In this document: positions 1 to 13,376 of the stretch, in pieces
Position numbering within the stretch: position 1 is the first letter of the stretch
How the letters are laid out: the number at the start of each line of letters is the position of its first letter
Assembly: GCF_950023065.1 (NCBI RefSeq)
Contig: NC_088679.1
Coordinates: 45,260,001-45,324,000, forward strand
Direction: 5' to 3'
Origin: Planococcus citri
Taxonomy: Eukaryota; Arthropoda; Insecta; Hemiptera; Pseudococcidae
DNA length: 64,000 nt
The notes under the pieces: generated by a model
Seen by the model: the letters and a program-made list of their open reading frames with translations, nothing else
Told to the model about the DNA's origin: nothing
Database searches by the model: none
Translations under genes and position numbers: made by a program

Positions 1-3000
1 ATTGTAGTACTTATGATCTACCTATTTCATGTTGATAAAATTACCCTAGACATGCATTTCAGCAACGCAGGTCCTCCGAAACCGCGATCAGGGGTTCCAA
101 AAATGATGAGATTCAATTTTTAATGAAATGTAAACCATGGAAATAATTGACGAATTTGGTCCAAAATTAGGTTGATGGTTTCATAATGTCGGTAAATATT
201 TCGAGAAACAACATTTTCAAACTAAGTTGAATATTTTAATAGGGAAAGATCGTGAAATTTGTTTTGTATACTTTTGAAGCTCTGTAGATTTTATTAATTA
301 CGGGTGTTTTGGAACAACTTCTACAGTTAATTTCAAAATCTCACTGATGGAGAAGAGGGCGATTCTCCATTTTTAAACAATTATGCTCTTTTTAGATGGG
401 TCAATCGCACTTACTCCCTGAACATCTTTTACATCAAACTTTCAAAAAACTTCAGCAACTGAAGCTCCTCTCCAAATCGTGATCTCAAATTTTCCCCGTA
501 ATATGATTCTTCAATTCAGTATTTATTCTTTCATCAAAAAACAGATTAACAATCGTTATCCAGTGTTTATCCGAGATAATGTACTACATATTTCCCAGGG
601 CTTGTAAATAATTACCGTTTCTCCCTACAGCATTCAGGTTGATAAGAACCATTCATCAAAAAACAACCTCTGAACAACTTGAGCAGGCACGTGGTTTGTA
701 ATAAGTAAGTATACCGATGTATTGCATTATTCAAACGATACGCATTCCATTTATGTATTTTTAGAATGCAGTTAGTTTTTTTTGTATATGAAGATCGAAG
801 TAAGTTATACGAGGAGTAATAAACATTCAAACGATACAGCTCCATTACTAACACCGGCTCGGGGCTGGCTCTGACTTTTCACTTAACAAATGTTTCAACC
901 AAAAAAAAAAATACACGTGTTTGTAGCGTCGTCGTTCGTAATAACAATTGTAGGCATAAGTACGCGAATTTTTTTCTTCATCAGTGGTCATAGAAAAAAA
1001 ATCCTCTTTGACCGCTGGCTTGACCCATTGTCTGGCTAAGATATTGTTCCGAGTTCATTACGAAGTATTATGCATGACTGTTGAAACAAATTCCGATACA
1101 CGTGCGTGTTCTGTGATTTAAGTAGGAGCATAGTGGAGTATAGGTACCTACTTATACTTCGCAGAGTGACCGGTACGATTGCGTATATTGTCTTTCACTT
1201 GGACACTACCTATGCTGTTACTGTTGGTGTGGTAGAAAATGAATTGGGAATAAGAGAAACAAGAGACACTGCATTGGAGGAAATTATATGTGAGAAATCA
1301 AACTATGCAATATGTATATCTCGCGTAAACAAACACCAACTAGGAACAAAAACTTATAGTCTGCTACTTCCTTCCTATATGGTTTTCTATGCCATGTATT
1401 TCTGTAATGGAATCACCTGGAAGTATTTTTGATTTCTTACGTATTTGTAAATTTAAAAAAAATCATATAGGTGATTTCTTTCAATTTCTTGTATGAATAA
1501 ACGTCCATAAACTCGTGCTAATGTTCTTTTTGCGTCATTTTTGGTCGGTTAATTGTCGAAACTTATGAATGAATTATTTTCCTGATTCCGTAACAATTAA
1601 TGAAGGAAGAATATCCGAGCACCGGTAAAAACATTACCCAGTTGCGTCAAAATATTGAACTAATTTGACGAAAAATATGCGAGGCATTTGACGATTAAAC
1701 CGCTTCTCTTTTTTCAAATGGTCGTTGTTAAGTTATTCCGAGTGTAAGTATCTCGACAACGACGTATTAAAATAATACGAATATTCACACTTGAACCGTT
1801 CAGATAAAAAAGTAATGATTCGTAAAATAATAATACATGTACCACAAGTAACCTCGTCGTCTGGTCTTCGGCAGTAAAAGTACTACGGTGTATGTAAATT
1901 TTAACTACGCGCGATTATGTTTCGACAAGATAAAAGAAGAAAAATTCAATACTTAGTAAACGTAGGTAGGTATAAAACTTAAAAAATGGCAAACTTTCAC
2001 TAAAAATAAGTACGATATGCCGAGACGAAATTTCTAATTCGTCGTTGAAAATGACATCGTGCAAAATGAACAGGTAGGTCTAAGTTTAAGTTTTTGCATC
2101 TTCGATCAAAATTTCTGTACGGAATTTTGCGTAGGTGTTTGTTGAACCTTTCTTTTTTACACTATATTTATTTATATAGGTTAGAAAACTAGAGCTCTAT
2201 GTCGATACCCATATGAGAAATAGGCTTTGCATTACTTACTCCCTCATACGTACGTACAACGGCAGTTTTGAATTCAACAACGTTGTGAGCGATAACGAAG
2301 TGACAATGTTGTAGAAATGTACCATGTTTATGGTAGACTTTTCCATAATATAATTTCCATTAAAAGTTCATCGATAAGGTTAACCATATCATAATGCTTT
2401 GTTCAACTAAGTGTTTTCTACTCTACCTGCCTCCGTTTACCTCAACCTAGACTTGCCTAATGATTTCATTCAATATAAATACAACAGTTCAACTTAAGTA
2501 CACATGCGTATCAGCGAGGAATGCAGAGCGAAAACCTTTCCAATGAGAGTAGGTTGAAAATATTACTTTGTTTCATTAAATACCTATTTTGAATTAAATT
2601 CCAAAAAAGTTCATTGGTGGGGGTGTTGATTGTAGGATGTGTTTGAGGTAGAAATTCAGGAATAAATTACAATCCGTGATTTTTCAGAAATTTTCTCAGT
2701 TCTGTACCAGAATTCTTCTAAATTACCCTCTTGAAAAAAAACAATTTCAGCCCCCTCCATAATTTGTATAGAGCCACTCAACGTTGAAAAATTAAAAAGG
2801 TTATGAAAAATTGAAATTTGTAGGCATAAATTTTTTGAAAATTTGCCATTTCTGAGCAGAATCCTACCAACTATCCAACTCGTTTTTGAAGAAAAGCTTT
2901 TCTTAAGTTCCTTAAAAAATGCTAATTTTCTCATACAAAATCCCCCCTCCCACCGAAATAGTTTTTTTCAAAAATCCTCCATTTCGGATCAAAACTGTTC

Positions 3001-3336
3001 TAAAATCCCATTGTTAATTTTTTTCAATTATTTCAATTTCAGAGTACATCAGAATTTTTAAAACGACTCTATTTTCATGGAAAATCCATCTTTGCCTCCG
3101 TCATTCAGGAGTGAGGGGGAGTCGAATCTGATGAAGATGGACTAAATGCACGAATAAGTTAAATTTTTCAGATCAAGTTTCTATTTTTCATCGTGTGGAG
3201 GGTCAAAACTATTGAACGTGTTTTTTTAATGAAATTGGACCAAATGCAAAAATTCGAATGTAAAGATAAAAAAATTTTAATTTTTTGGATTTTTCGAATT
3301 TTAGAAAAAGGGGAGAGGAGCCTTTTGGCATGGTTC

Positions 3337-3391
3337 GATTTTCGTAAGGTTTTTAGTAAAGATTTTCGTAAGGTTTTTAGCAAAGATTTTC
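3337..3391. repeat. Tandem duplication of a 24-bp unit
   Basis: GATTTTCGTAAGGTTTTTAG plus four bases is present at 3337-3360 and again at 3361-3384, differing at one base (GTAAA against GCAAA). A partial third copy (GATTTTC) reaches 3391. Confidence 0.9.
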
Positions 3392-4032
3392 TTCACAAAA
3401 CTGTAGGTATAAATATGAAGAAATTTTTCAATTTTCAAAATTGTGTCTAATAGTTTGATTTTTTCACCCTATAGGTAACAACTTCGTTGGATGGAGGCAA
3501 AGAAAAATAATTTTAGAAAAAGTTTTCCATCCACACCAAGCATTATTTACACATTATGAATGAGGTACACGTTGATATTATTTTGGGATCACATCAGAAG
3601 TGGTGATTTCTCTACTCAGGTCCATCTCATTCCAACATGATGTTTTTGCAACCTAAATACGGGGAAATTACATTTTACAGAAATTAAAAAATTTGACATT
3701 TCTGAACATCGAACCCCTCCCCTAATATTAGCTCAATTCATTTCCGTCCGGACATCAAAAAAATAGTTAAATTAAAAAAAAAAACAATCGAAAAATCGAA
3801 TAATATTGCAATAAAAAAAGAAAATAATTTCCAATATTATACCAAAATGTTCAATTTGAAAAAAAAGTATCATCACATCAACGCAGCAAAATATGAATGA
3901 GACCAAGAAACAGTTTATTTGAATGAGGTTGATATTGAAAGATGGTAAAAAAAAGTCAAGTAAAGATACTTGAATTAAATAATTTTATAGAAGCTATCCA
4001 ATTTCAAACTTGATCAGCTAATAAAAGCTCGA

Positions 4033-4218
4033 ATGCAAACTACACTCATCACCATCTTTTTAACGACAATTGTAACATTACAAAATCATGCGCGCCTTCA
4101 TTCTACTGATTCTGCAACTTATCCAACTTATCGCTCTCCAATACACGTACTTGACTACTTGAAGGAAAACGCTTCTTACACAAGTCACTGTTTATTGTCC
4201 GCATGCACCTCACCATGA
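4033..4218 (+). CDS. Doubtful ORF: 61 residues with signal-like N-terminus
   Basis: This plus-strand ATG frame in the intron left of exon 9 begins with a hydrophobic stretch (MQTTLITIFLTTIVTLQNHA) like a signal peptide or anchor. It then has a short Ser/Thr/Tyr-rich part with two late cysteines and a stop. No family is recognised and no promoter or poly(A) signal is evident. In AT-rich intron DNA, frames of this length with hydrophobic starts can arise by chance. Confidence 0.12.
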   Translation: MQTTLITIFLTTIVTLQNHARLHSTDSATYPTYRSPIHVLDYLKENASYTSHCLLSACTSP

Positions 4219-4512
4219 AACTGATTTTCGTTGACAAGTTGATTAGCTACATAAGTCTGCTGTCGAAAATGAATTATATGCCGATAAAATGCAAGATAAA
4301 AGGCGCCGATACCGCGACCACCAAGTTTCCAGGGTTTAAAGACCTTTAGTTTTTTCTCGTCTTTTTTTATCAGCGAGCTTCTCAGAATACCAAGACTATA
4401 ACTGCATATAAACGAACAGACTGGTTTGCAAATTTCAACGCGCGCCATCCGAAATAAACCAGAAACATAGCCTTACTAGACGAATCAATAAGCCATAAAT
4501 CTGTCGACTTAC

Positions 4513-4635
4513 CATTGAAATGAAGTAAAATTTTTCGAAATTCTGCTCTTGTTGTTTGATTTCTGGTAAATTATTCGCTAAATCTGAATGCTGTTTCAGC
4601 TCATCTTCGCCACTCTGCGTTAGCCAAGAGATGAC
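4513..4635 (-). CDS. Exon 9 (last visible): spectrin-like repeat continuing
   Basis: The acceptor is AACTTGTTACAG and the donor is TCAATG|GTAAGT. It is 123 nt, 41 codons, phase 0 to phase 0. It encodes VISWLTQSGEDELKQHSDLA, then NNLPEIKQQEQNFEKFYFIS and a final Met. The V-x-x-W-L ... G-E-x-x-L-x-x-H-x-D-x-x-x-x-L-P-x-I-x-x-x-x-x-x-F order is typical of the spectrin repeat in front of the DH domain in this GEF group. The open frame runs past the donor, but the sequence then loses family character. The next exon must lie further left or outside the window. Confidence 0.88.
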
Positions 4636-7152
4636 CTGTAACAAGTTGAAGATATTTTTGGTTAGTTTGTTTCCGTCAAATGCAAGTGTACAAACAAAAG
4701 GCTAGGTAAAACATGAATTGAAAATGGTTTGTATTGTAATGATAAAATAGGTAGGTACTTTAAGGTATTTTACATACCACTATAGCATTTACATAGTACC
4801 AAAATTTACATTTTCCTGCCACAGTTGTAGAAAACGAACCTTATTTGGTGAAAAATTAAGAAAAGGGTAAGATTAGAAGAAATTATACTCGTATTTAACC
4901 CGATCTCATTTATCTTTACGATTGAGTAGGGGGAGGGAAAGTTATTCAGCGGCTTCAAATACAAAATATACGCACAAAAGTGCATTAAAAAGTTGTGTCA
5001 CCAGAAAAGTCCTAAAATTTCACTATTTTTCCTTTTCTTGTTGTGTATTTTCAAAGCTTTTTGCTGCAAAAGTAAATCAAGAGAACTCATCAGAAAAAAG
5101 TTTGAGCTTTGCGAAAAAAAAAACTCGAAATCAATGATTTTATAATCTATAAGCCCAAAAACATTATCAAGTCGACGACTCGTCAATTTTTGTACAACAA
5201 TGCGCAGAATCACTCAGTGATAAAGATCGCAATATTACACGACAATGTGAAGAGTCATGCTCTAGGGCATTTTTGCCAACGATAAGTGATCTGTTCATCG
5301 TATATGTATAGAAAGATATTATATTGGCTGGTATGGCATCAGCATCAGCAAGCAGCTCGAACTCGAATCTGGTTACTCGATAATACACCAACCACTGTCA
5401 AGGTCATCTTTCATACACGTTTTCGACCCGCGCAAAAAATGCTCGGCTAATTTACATAATAAATGCTACAATGTGGCCGCTTTCTTTCACCGATCTATAC
5501 TCGATCCGATAACAGTAAAGTTCAATTAACGTATCTTGACAATCGCACTATACTATAGGTACCTATACTATATGAAAGCTTTCTTGGCTCATTGCGGAGC
5601 ATTATAGGTACAGGTACATATACCATATTCCACGTATAATTGGATCGAATGGCATGGCAAGAGTCGAAGACAAATAATCTTCATTAACTGCTATCGCATT
5701 AAACGAAACGCGACTATCGTATAGATTTCTACTATTTACCATTCATGGGCATATTTTAAAATTCGATAAATAATATATTTAGAAAAAAAAACTAAAAAGA
5801 GCCGGGAGGAACTGAGTTTGTGAGAACTTTCGATAATGAAGCCGACAACGAACCAAACCACTTATAAAGTACCACGTACCGCGTTCAGAATGAAATCATT
5901 ACAAAAAATTATTTAAGTAACTCCGAATATACCGTTAGGGATTACATACCTTTCAATCTGGACACTTGTCTCGTTATTTTTTTTTTACTTTCGGTTTTGC
6001 CTTGTTTCATCGTCGTGATTAGGTAGGTATAGGTATAGGTATACCAGTTCAATTATCGAATTCAACGCACTAAACCGGGGCAGATTAGTCGAAATTTCGT
6101 TAGGGTAATTTACTGCCTGCATATGTTCAGAATCGCGGTCATGGTTATATCTAACGTTAAGTTCATCTCATTAAGCAATTCGAATCATTTATAAGTCTTC
6201 AACTTTCATCGAACTTTCTACAATGTATCTCGAAAACGATTTTTTTTTCTCTTTCAAAGTCTTTTCGAAACAGACCACCAGTATCTTATTTCACGAAGCA
6301 CATTTTAAAACTATTTTCAGATTCTTATTAGTACTACCTATACTATACGAAAGGTACTCAAAGTTATTGGTTGCTGGTTGCTGCGTATATTAAGTATCTC
6401 GTATGATGTACCACGAGATAGACGTACAACGACATTACACGTTCATCACATCCGAGACCGCCATCATTGTAAAGCAGGCACCTATAAGTATAGTATCTCA
6501 CAACACAACGGTAGATTATAATTGAAAAATACTCCGGACGATGTTCACAGATGGATAACTGCTTCGAGCAAAATTATAAAAAATCATAAAGGGAATAAAT
6601 TAACACCGGCACCGAAGACTACATCGTTTCAAAATGAAACATCAACTCAAGCGAAATATCGTGTGGTGCGATAGCACAGCTTGTGACGTCAGCGTCCAAT
6701 ACATAAATGTCCATGATAGATAGATACAGATACAGACCTATGGTAATTTACTATACGATGATAAGAACAATGGTCAAGTCGTTGAGCTAAAATATTTGTA
6801 CCAGCACGTGTAGCCTCCTGTAATATCATTTCAATAAGTTACAGGTCTAAAAGTATACCTACCTAGACCTACACAGGTAACTTCCTCATCATCACCGATA
6901 ATTTCAAACCTAACACAAGGGCCAAGGAAACCTACTTACAAAGGATAGCTAACATTAAATTTCTATTGAAGATCCACAGATCCACACTATCGTAAATATG
7001 TACCTATAGAAAGATCCTTAACAGCGCCTAACAATATTGTCTTGTAAATCATTCATTCTCATCAAGGACATAGGTTGATAGATTATACGAAGAGAGGTAC
7101 TACATTGTACAAAATGTTAAAAAAAGAAAAATCAATCCGTACAATATCAATG

Positions 7153-7174
7153 CACACACACACACACACACACA
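7153..7174. repeat. CA microsatellite, 11 units
   Basis: An uninterrupted (CA)11 run, followed by ACACACC. Confidence 0.95.
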
Positions 7175-8384
7175 ACACACCCTAAACAAACAGCAGGATG
7201 CACTTTAACGAAAATCAATCGTTCTGAATAAAGGTACAGGTAAAAAAGTCACAATCACAAAACCGAAAGAAATTTACCACTATACTTACAATCGAAAAGA
7301 AAAAAATCTTCATTGGGTATGGGTACCTAACCTACTATATTTTCAACATCACTTTCGTGATCATTCGAAACTACGCTTTGACCATAGACCTGACGACGAC
7401 AGTGATCTATTACATTAATTCTTACATTAAGTCATCAGCAGGAGATTATAAAACTTGTAATACTCGTCATTATTATATCTCTCTATTAATTTATATAACG
7501 GATCGAGCTGATGACCACGAAGCATAATCCCATTCAATGCGTAACTAACCAATAATAACAATAATTTTGTTCCTAATTTTAAGGAAAAGCAATAGAAGAA
7601 TATAGGTACTATGAAAAGTATCTACGTAGGTATATTTAAACTTGATTTTCGGTTCCAAAAAATGCATCAATTCAATTCACTCGAAAGATGATGCGTGATC
7701 TGGCATAATTTGATTTGAAAAGTTGGTCGACACTTTTGGTAAATTTACAAACTGATTAACTCAAAAGTGCCCTTAATCAGACGGAAGATGGAAAACGTAC
7801 GCAGAAACGGTTTTTAGCAACTTTTTGACGGTGGAGAGGCCAGGGGGAAGGGAATCGACTATATCGAGGACAAACTTTCGAATAAAAATTCAAGGAAAGT
7901 GCATCGTAATTAGATTATAAAAATCAAAATTGATTAAAACTTTTCACAGATTATTTTTTTATTGTGGTCAAACTTTGGTGACCCATGCAAAGATTATTGC
8001 CTAAGTATTATGTGTGAAATCTGAAATCCATCCTTTGTACATGAATACTCATATATATATGGCAGAAATCAACTAGAATTTGGCGATATTTTACCAAAAT
8101 TTTCAGATTGAAAAAACTGCTCTTTCAATCCACTTTTTTTTTTGAATTGGAAATTTTTCTGCCGATTAATTAGGGCCGAAGTTGAACGGATGACATTTCA
8201 GGAAAATTATCGGGATTACAGATCACGATTTTCGGCCAAATTTACAAGTGTAGAAAAAGACTCATCATTCATTATCCACCATCATTAGGCTAATACATAC
8301 TTAAGCATGCTCCACAGTGATAGAGATAAAAAAATTAGCCGGGAAAACCGAGACTTTTGTGCACGAAGACTGGGATCTTCGGTT

Positions 8385-8640
8385 ACGGGGATTCTTAGGG
8401 CGTTTGCTTCATTTTTAATGACCATTTGACACCAAACACCGAAATTGGCCTCACGGAGCAGCAATAAAATTGAAACCTCAAAATTTTCAATAGGTAAGTA
8501 TAGATATCAAAATCTGCAGGGTTTCTAAACGCACAGAATTCATTTTCGAGGACCATTTGACCTCAAACCCCGAAATGAGCCCTAAAGGGAAAGTACGAAA
8601 CCAAAAATTTTCAAAAAATACCTACAGTATTTGGGCACTT
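8385..8640. repeat. Ancient tandem duplication, unit about 130 bp
   Basis: GACCATTTGACACCAAACAC then CGAAATTGGCC (from about 8419) recurs as GACCATTTGACCTCAAACCC then CGAAATGAGCC (from about 8551). Upstream (CGTTTGCTTCATTTT against CGCACAGAATTCATTTT) and downstream (AAATTTTCAA) the similarity continues. The copies have diverged. This is intron sequence. Confidence 0.6.
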
Positions 8641-10738
8641 TCTTCGTTAGAATGAAAATAAATTAGATCTCAAATTTTAAAAAATTTTTAGCTTAGTGGT
8701 TTCACCAAAAAAAAATTTATTTTCCGAGTATTTACTATTTAAAACTTGAACGGTTTCAGAATCAGTGCGAAAAAAAACTAGGTAGTGAGTAGGACTGAGT
8801 AGTGAGTAGCCAGCTAGCTGGAGACGTACCGACAACTCAATTCAATTCTCGTCAAAACTTTTTAAATAAATGCTTAATCACAGATCAGCTTACAGCACAA
8901 ACCATAAGTAGGCCTGCAGTTGATGAAAAAATGATAAATAATCGTTATTCATTACAGGACCAAAATTCTTCATAGCATATCCCTTCATTTTTTGTGATTG
9001 TAATCAGATCAGTCACCTTTTGCAGTTTTATATTCAGCTGACCCAACAAGAAAAAAAAATATGACAAACAAAGAACGCGTTGTACTACAGGAAAAAAGAA
9101 AACAACAATAAACCCATCGCTTTCAGCGTTTTCATTTAATTACAGCCTCGCAACGAGCTAACAAACGCTCAAATTACAAAAACTAACGTAGAAGCAAGCA
9201 TGGCACTCAACTTTGTACATTTTGCTATACTCATTCATTGTTGTTACGTATTATAGTTGGCAATTTAATACGTTGGTGAAATTAACACAATGCTTGATTG
9301 GCGCAAAAATCAAACAATGCATTTATGTATATTATTATTAAGTAAGTAGAATGTCCTAATGTCCAGTACCTACCCACATTTTATCGTCAAGAAAAAACAC
9401 CACCGCTTAAACCTATCAAGCATATGCTGATTACTTGTGCTTACACTTATATAGTTAGTTACTACTATCTTCATACGTCTTTTTAATAGGTACACCTAAT
9501 CAAGGTCGTAAATTTTAGTACCTCTGCGACAGCTTTGATTTTGAATTTCACTTCAGTAAAATCAAAGTAAGTACGCAATAAGTTAGTTTATGATTTCAAC
9601 AAAGATGCATACTGGCTTAGTGCGTAAATCATTTAGAAAAATTTAGAAAATTGAAATCAGGAATCATTAAAAGAGTTGAATGTTGAGAAGAAACTTTTTT
9701 CATGGCAGAAAGAGCCTAACTTGAGAGCAAATGGAATGGATCAATATCAAGATCTGTAAACGAATCTCTTAAAAAATTGAAAGGGACTCATATTTGCCCA
9801 TATTTCTCGGTACCAACGTTAATGGAAATGTGAGTAAATAATATAAAATGTACCTACTTCACAGCATACAATCTGCATAGAACTATAAATCAATCATTAG
9901 TGCAGTCTACGTAGATACATCTACAATCTACATGCAACCCACTTTAATTTGCAATTTGTTCGTTTATTACCGAAACGTGCTAATCCACGAATTTCTCTGT
10001 GTGTAAAATGCAAGTACCTAGCCTTGTCGTCAGAAATTTATTTCTACTTTGTTTTAGAGTTTTCAATAAAATTTTTAAAAATCTGCATTTTGAAAAGAAT
10101 AGTTTCAAAATGAATTTTGGGCATTCTGGACGTTATTAGAAACTTTTTTCCAGTAGAAAACCGATGACAAATTCTAAACTCTATTCAGTGAGTGAATTTC
10201 TAAGTGGGATTTTGAAACTTTGAAAAAACAATAAAATACAAATATCCTCTAATTCGTGTACGAAAAAAATCATCGATGCAAAACGAGCTTATTTCACGAT
10301 TAATTTTGAAAGGTCAGCACAAGATTTATGAACTTTGATCACCACAACTCATAAGTGCCACTGCAAGTAGGTCTAAGTACATCAACATTATTCATATTAC
10401 TTAAATGAGACGTAGCAATCGCAGGAATTCTCGATTATCTTTTGATATAAAAACAAGACGTACTTAGATAGTTAGATAGGTAATCTATTCATAGAAAGAG
10501 TAGGTAATAGCAAATGAGCACTCCTGTATTTCAATTCACCATCAACTTCGCGATTGCTTAATGTACTTGAGAAATATTTACATTTCATACCTATCTTGTT
10601 TTTCAATCAGCTGATCTGGATCACCATTGATCGTAATGGTCTAATAGATGATCTGCATGCTACAGACACGAGCTAATCAACGAAAAAGTTCTTTTCCGGA
10701 TACTCTAATCGACATGTACCTAATCATAAACTAACGCA

Positions 10739-11160
10739 ATGCAAAATAATTCACGCCTACCGTTTCACATCGATCCTTCAAATTATCAGCCATATGATCG
10801 CGAACCAGCATTCACATTCACAATATCACACACACCCAATCGCGATCGCGAACACCAAGAGCAACACTCGAAGCCGGCATCCGCTCCGGCTCCAGACACG
10901 AATACATTTATATTTTACGAAACTGCCACCCGCTACATAATCCTTAATTTGTTATCCTTCTCGGAAACAGACACACACACAGCACAGAGCACACAGACGA
11001 ACTATTTACGAGCAAAGCAGATGTATATGTAATGTAAGGTGAAACACGTGACAGCGCCGGTACTTCTACTACTGATTCGAAGCGCACAATAACGTTCGGT
11101 TCGGATGCCAGAATCGGCGCTTGTGCTCACCGAACACAGATAAGATTTTAAACCTTTTCC
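10739..11160. promoter_or_regulatory. GC- and CpG-richer island inside intron 8, possible internal promoter
   Basis: This block stands out from its AT-rich surroundings by its CG content. It has a TCGCGATCGCGA palindrome at 10840-10851 and CG-containing words through to about 11130. On the minus strand there is TCAGTAG (arthropod initiator-like) near 11070 and GTTCG|GTGAGC, a possible splice donor, near 11130. A promoter here could give a shorter transcript starting before exon 9. A 97-codon plus-strand frame covers it but is unrecognised. Speculative. Confidence 0.2.
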
Positions 11161-13353
11161 TTTAGGTACCTCTACCTTACCTACTTTGAAAAAAATAATG
11201 TATGAGAGCTTGATCCGCAGGTGGTTGTGCGCTGCTCTTCGTCCTCCATGTCACTCTTTCCACTCACCCATACCATTACCTTACGTCCCGTATAAATAAA
11301 AACGCACTTTTTAATTAAAAAACTAGTATCGTAAAAATATATATCCTATACCTTTTTAGACCGGTTAATTAACTCAATTGAGGGGAGGGAGGTTTATAAG
11401 ATTTTTTCATTTCATCCGGTCAGATTTTCAGGGAAAGAAATATAGGAGGAGGCATAGATATCAACACTTTAGGTGAATTATTATACTTTTACCAACTCCT
11501 TTAACAATCAACATTAACCATAGACTGAGCCTAAAAAATAAACGTACGGTTCTCCAACAACGTTACCACCAGCAATTTATTAAAAACCTCTACAAATTAC
11601 AAACCCACGATCATTGTGAAAAACTACAAGACTTTATCAACCTTTGATCATTTAATTTAAACGCAACGAACGCCTTTTAGGCCTAATAAAAAACGAAGAA
11701 AATGTTCATCGACGTGAATAAATACTGCAAACAAAATAAACGGATTTTTCAATCATTGGCGAACCAAAAAAAAAAAACTCGTTCCAACATAATATATTGA
11801 TGTTTTCCGATGATCTGAGCACCTCACTTCGTCTCACATACCTCGATCAGAACATACAACTGACAAAAAAAAATCGCTTCCGTTACTTGGAACATTGATA
11901 CATTGATTTTAGCAACTGCGTACTCGAGTATGCAGATAATTGCAAAAATTTCCTTTATTTACACAATCCTACAGAGCTCGTTCACGCTCTCAAACAACAG
12001 ACTCCGCATTCCAAACAAATTAAAATAGGATCTATATTGTTTCAAACAGCAGGATACTTTTATCTTGAACATATATCGTTATCGACAAACTAAAATATTT
12101 AGATTAATTATCGAACTAAAGTTACATAATGAATACTACCTACAGACGTCGATTGTCTTCTGAAGTTGAAGAAAAAGGGATCAACTTGCGCAACAAAACC
12201 TCACATATCCCATCAGGCTATCACGATTGTTATACTTTGTAGCACTCGTTCAACTCCTAAGTACTCTTTCTTTCGCTTCGTTGTCATAAATACTCACATT
12301 ATTGGCTAAAAATAACCAGCTCACGATAAAACTTACACCGACTATACCTAGACCGCCTAGACCTACACGCAGATTATCATTTTCAATAGTCTTATAGTCT
12401 TATAGGTAGAACAATTTAAAAAAAAAAACTTTTTCATTTGTATTCGGATGTGGATCTAAGAACTTTTCAGCAAACGTGTCATTCATTAGTATCCTTTTTT
12501 TTTTCAACTATTGTATAGTTCGAGTTGTCAACATACTGGAAGGTACACAACTTACAAACTAGGTATAGTAGAATATTCAATGCCCAGAGTACACATAACC
12601 TCCTTACAAATGGTGAACTATTCGATATCAAAGAATACCGCTGTGAAGATGCAGACATACGTCTTAGAATCTACAAATCACATCCATTAGTGACCCTTTT
12701 TATCATTCCGTTTTTTTTTTGTTTTTTTTTTTCTAGAGTCCTCACTTTTTTAGGAACTATTCCTCTGCTTTTTCTAGATGTTCCGAATGGATTTTTTCTT
12801 AAAAATTTCAAAACAGTTTTATTAGGTACATACATCCATTTTGAAAAAGTTCCTTCCCTTCTTTTTCATCAAATGCGCTGCACTGATGATGGACTAATAC
12901 ATGTGTACATAGGCCAGATAATTTTGAATTTTTCAATTCAATTCCCGAAAAAATTGCATTTAGTAGTCTTCAAAACTTTGTAGACATTGATTTAATCTCA
13001 AGTATTTGCTCTTGAAGTTTAATAATGGACCAAAAATGATCAAAAATTAAAATAAAAAACAGTGGCTACAATACCAATAGGTAGTGTTTCAGTTCAATCT
13101 GAAATTTGAATATCGAATGCAAAATTTTCTTCTCTCTAGATTTTCAAAAAAATACATTTCTTCAAATTTTTAGTTTTTTTTTTCAATAAATGAAGAAAGA
13201 ATAGTTTACAAAAAAAAATCCAGTTGAGAGGACACAGCACAGTCCAGTCATTTCAATACATTAAATTAATTAGAACTTGAAAGCAATCATATCCCTTTTT
13301 CTTTTTCTCAGTTTCCTAAGGGGTTCGTAAAAAATGCATCTCATTATTCAATG

Positions 13354-13376
13354 TTTTTTTTTTTTTTTTTTTTTTT
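13354..13376. repeat. T23 homopolymer
   Basis: An uninterrupted run of 23 T, in an intron; read on the minus strand it is an A tract. Confidence 0.9.

Larger units (their letters stand above)
1..4512. other. Intron sequence left of exon 9; no further exon seen
   Basis: AT-rich with long A/T runs. Apart from the 24-bp duplication at 3337 and the doubtful ORF at 4033, no supported coding exon was found on either strand. The next GEF exon is expected on the minus strand, either missed here or beyond position 1. Confidence 0.6.

Noticed and set aside
612..854. 80-codon minus-strand frame ending at a possible donor (ACG|GTAATT)
   Set aside because: It could have been the next GEF exon, but the product shows no spectrin or DH character and is rich in Tyr/Leu/Cys typical of chance frames.
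10739..11032. 97-codon plus-strand ATG frame
   Set aside because: Low-complexity Thr/Ser/Pro/His-rich product from CA-rich DNA; no splice or family support. The base composition is reported as an island instead.
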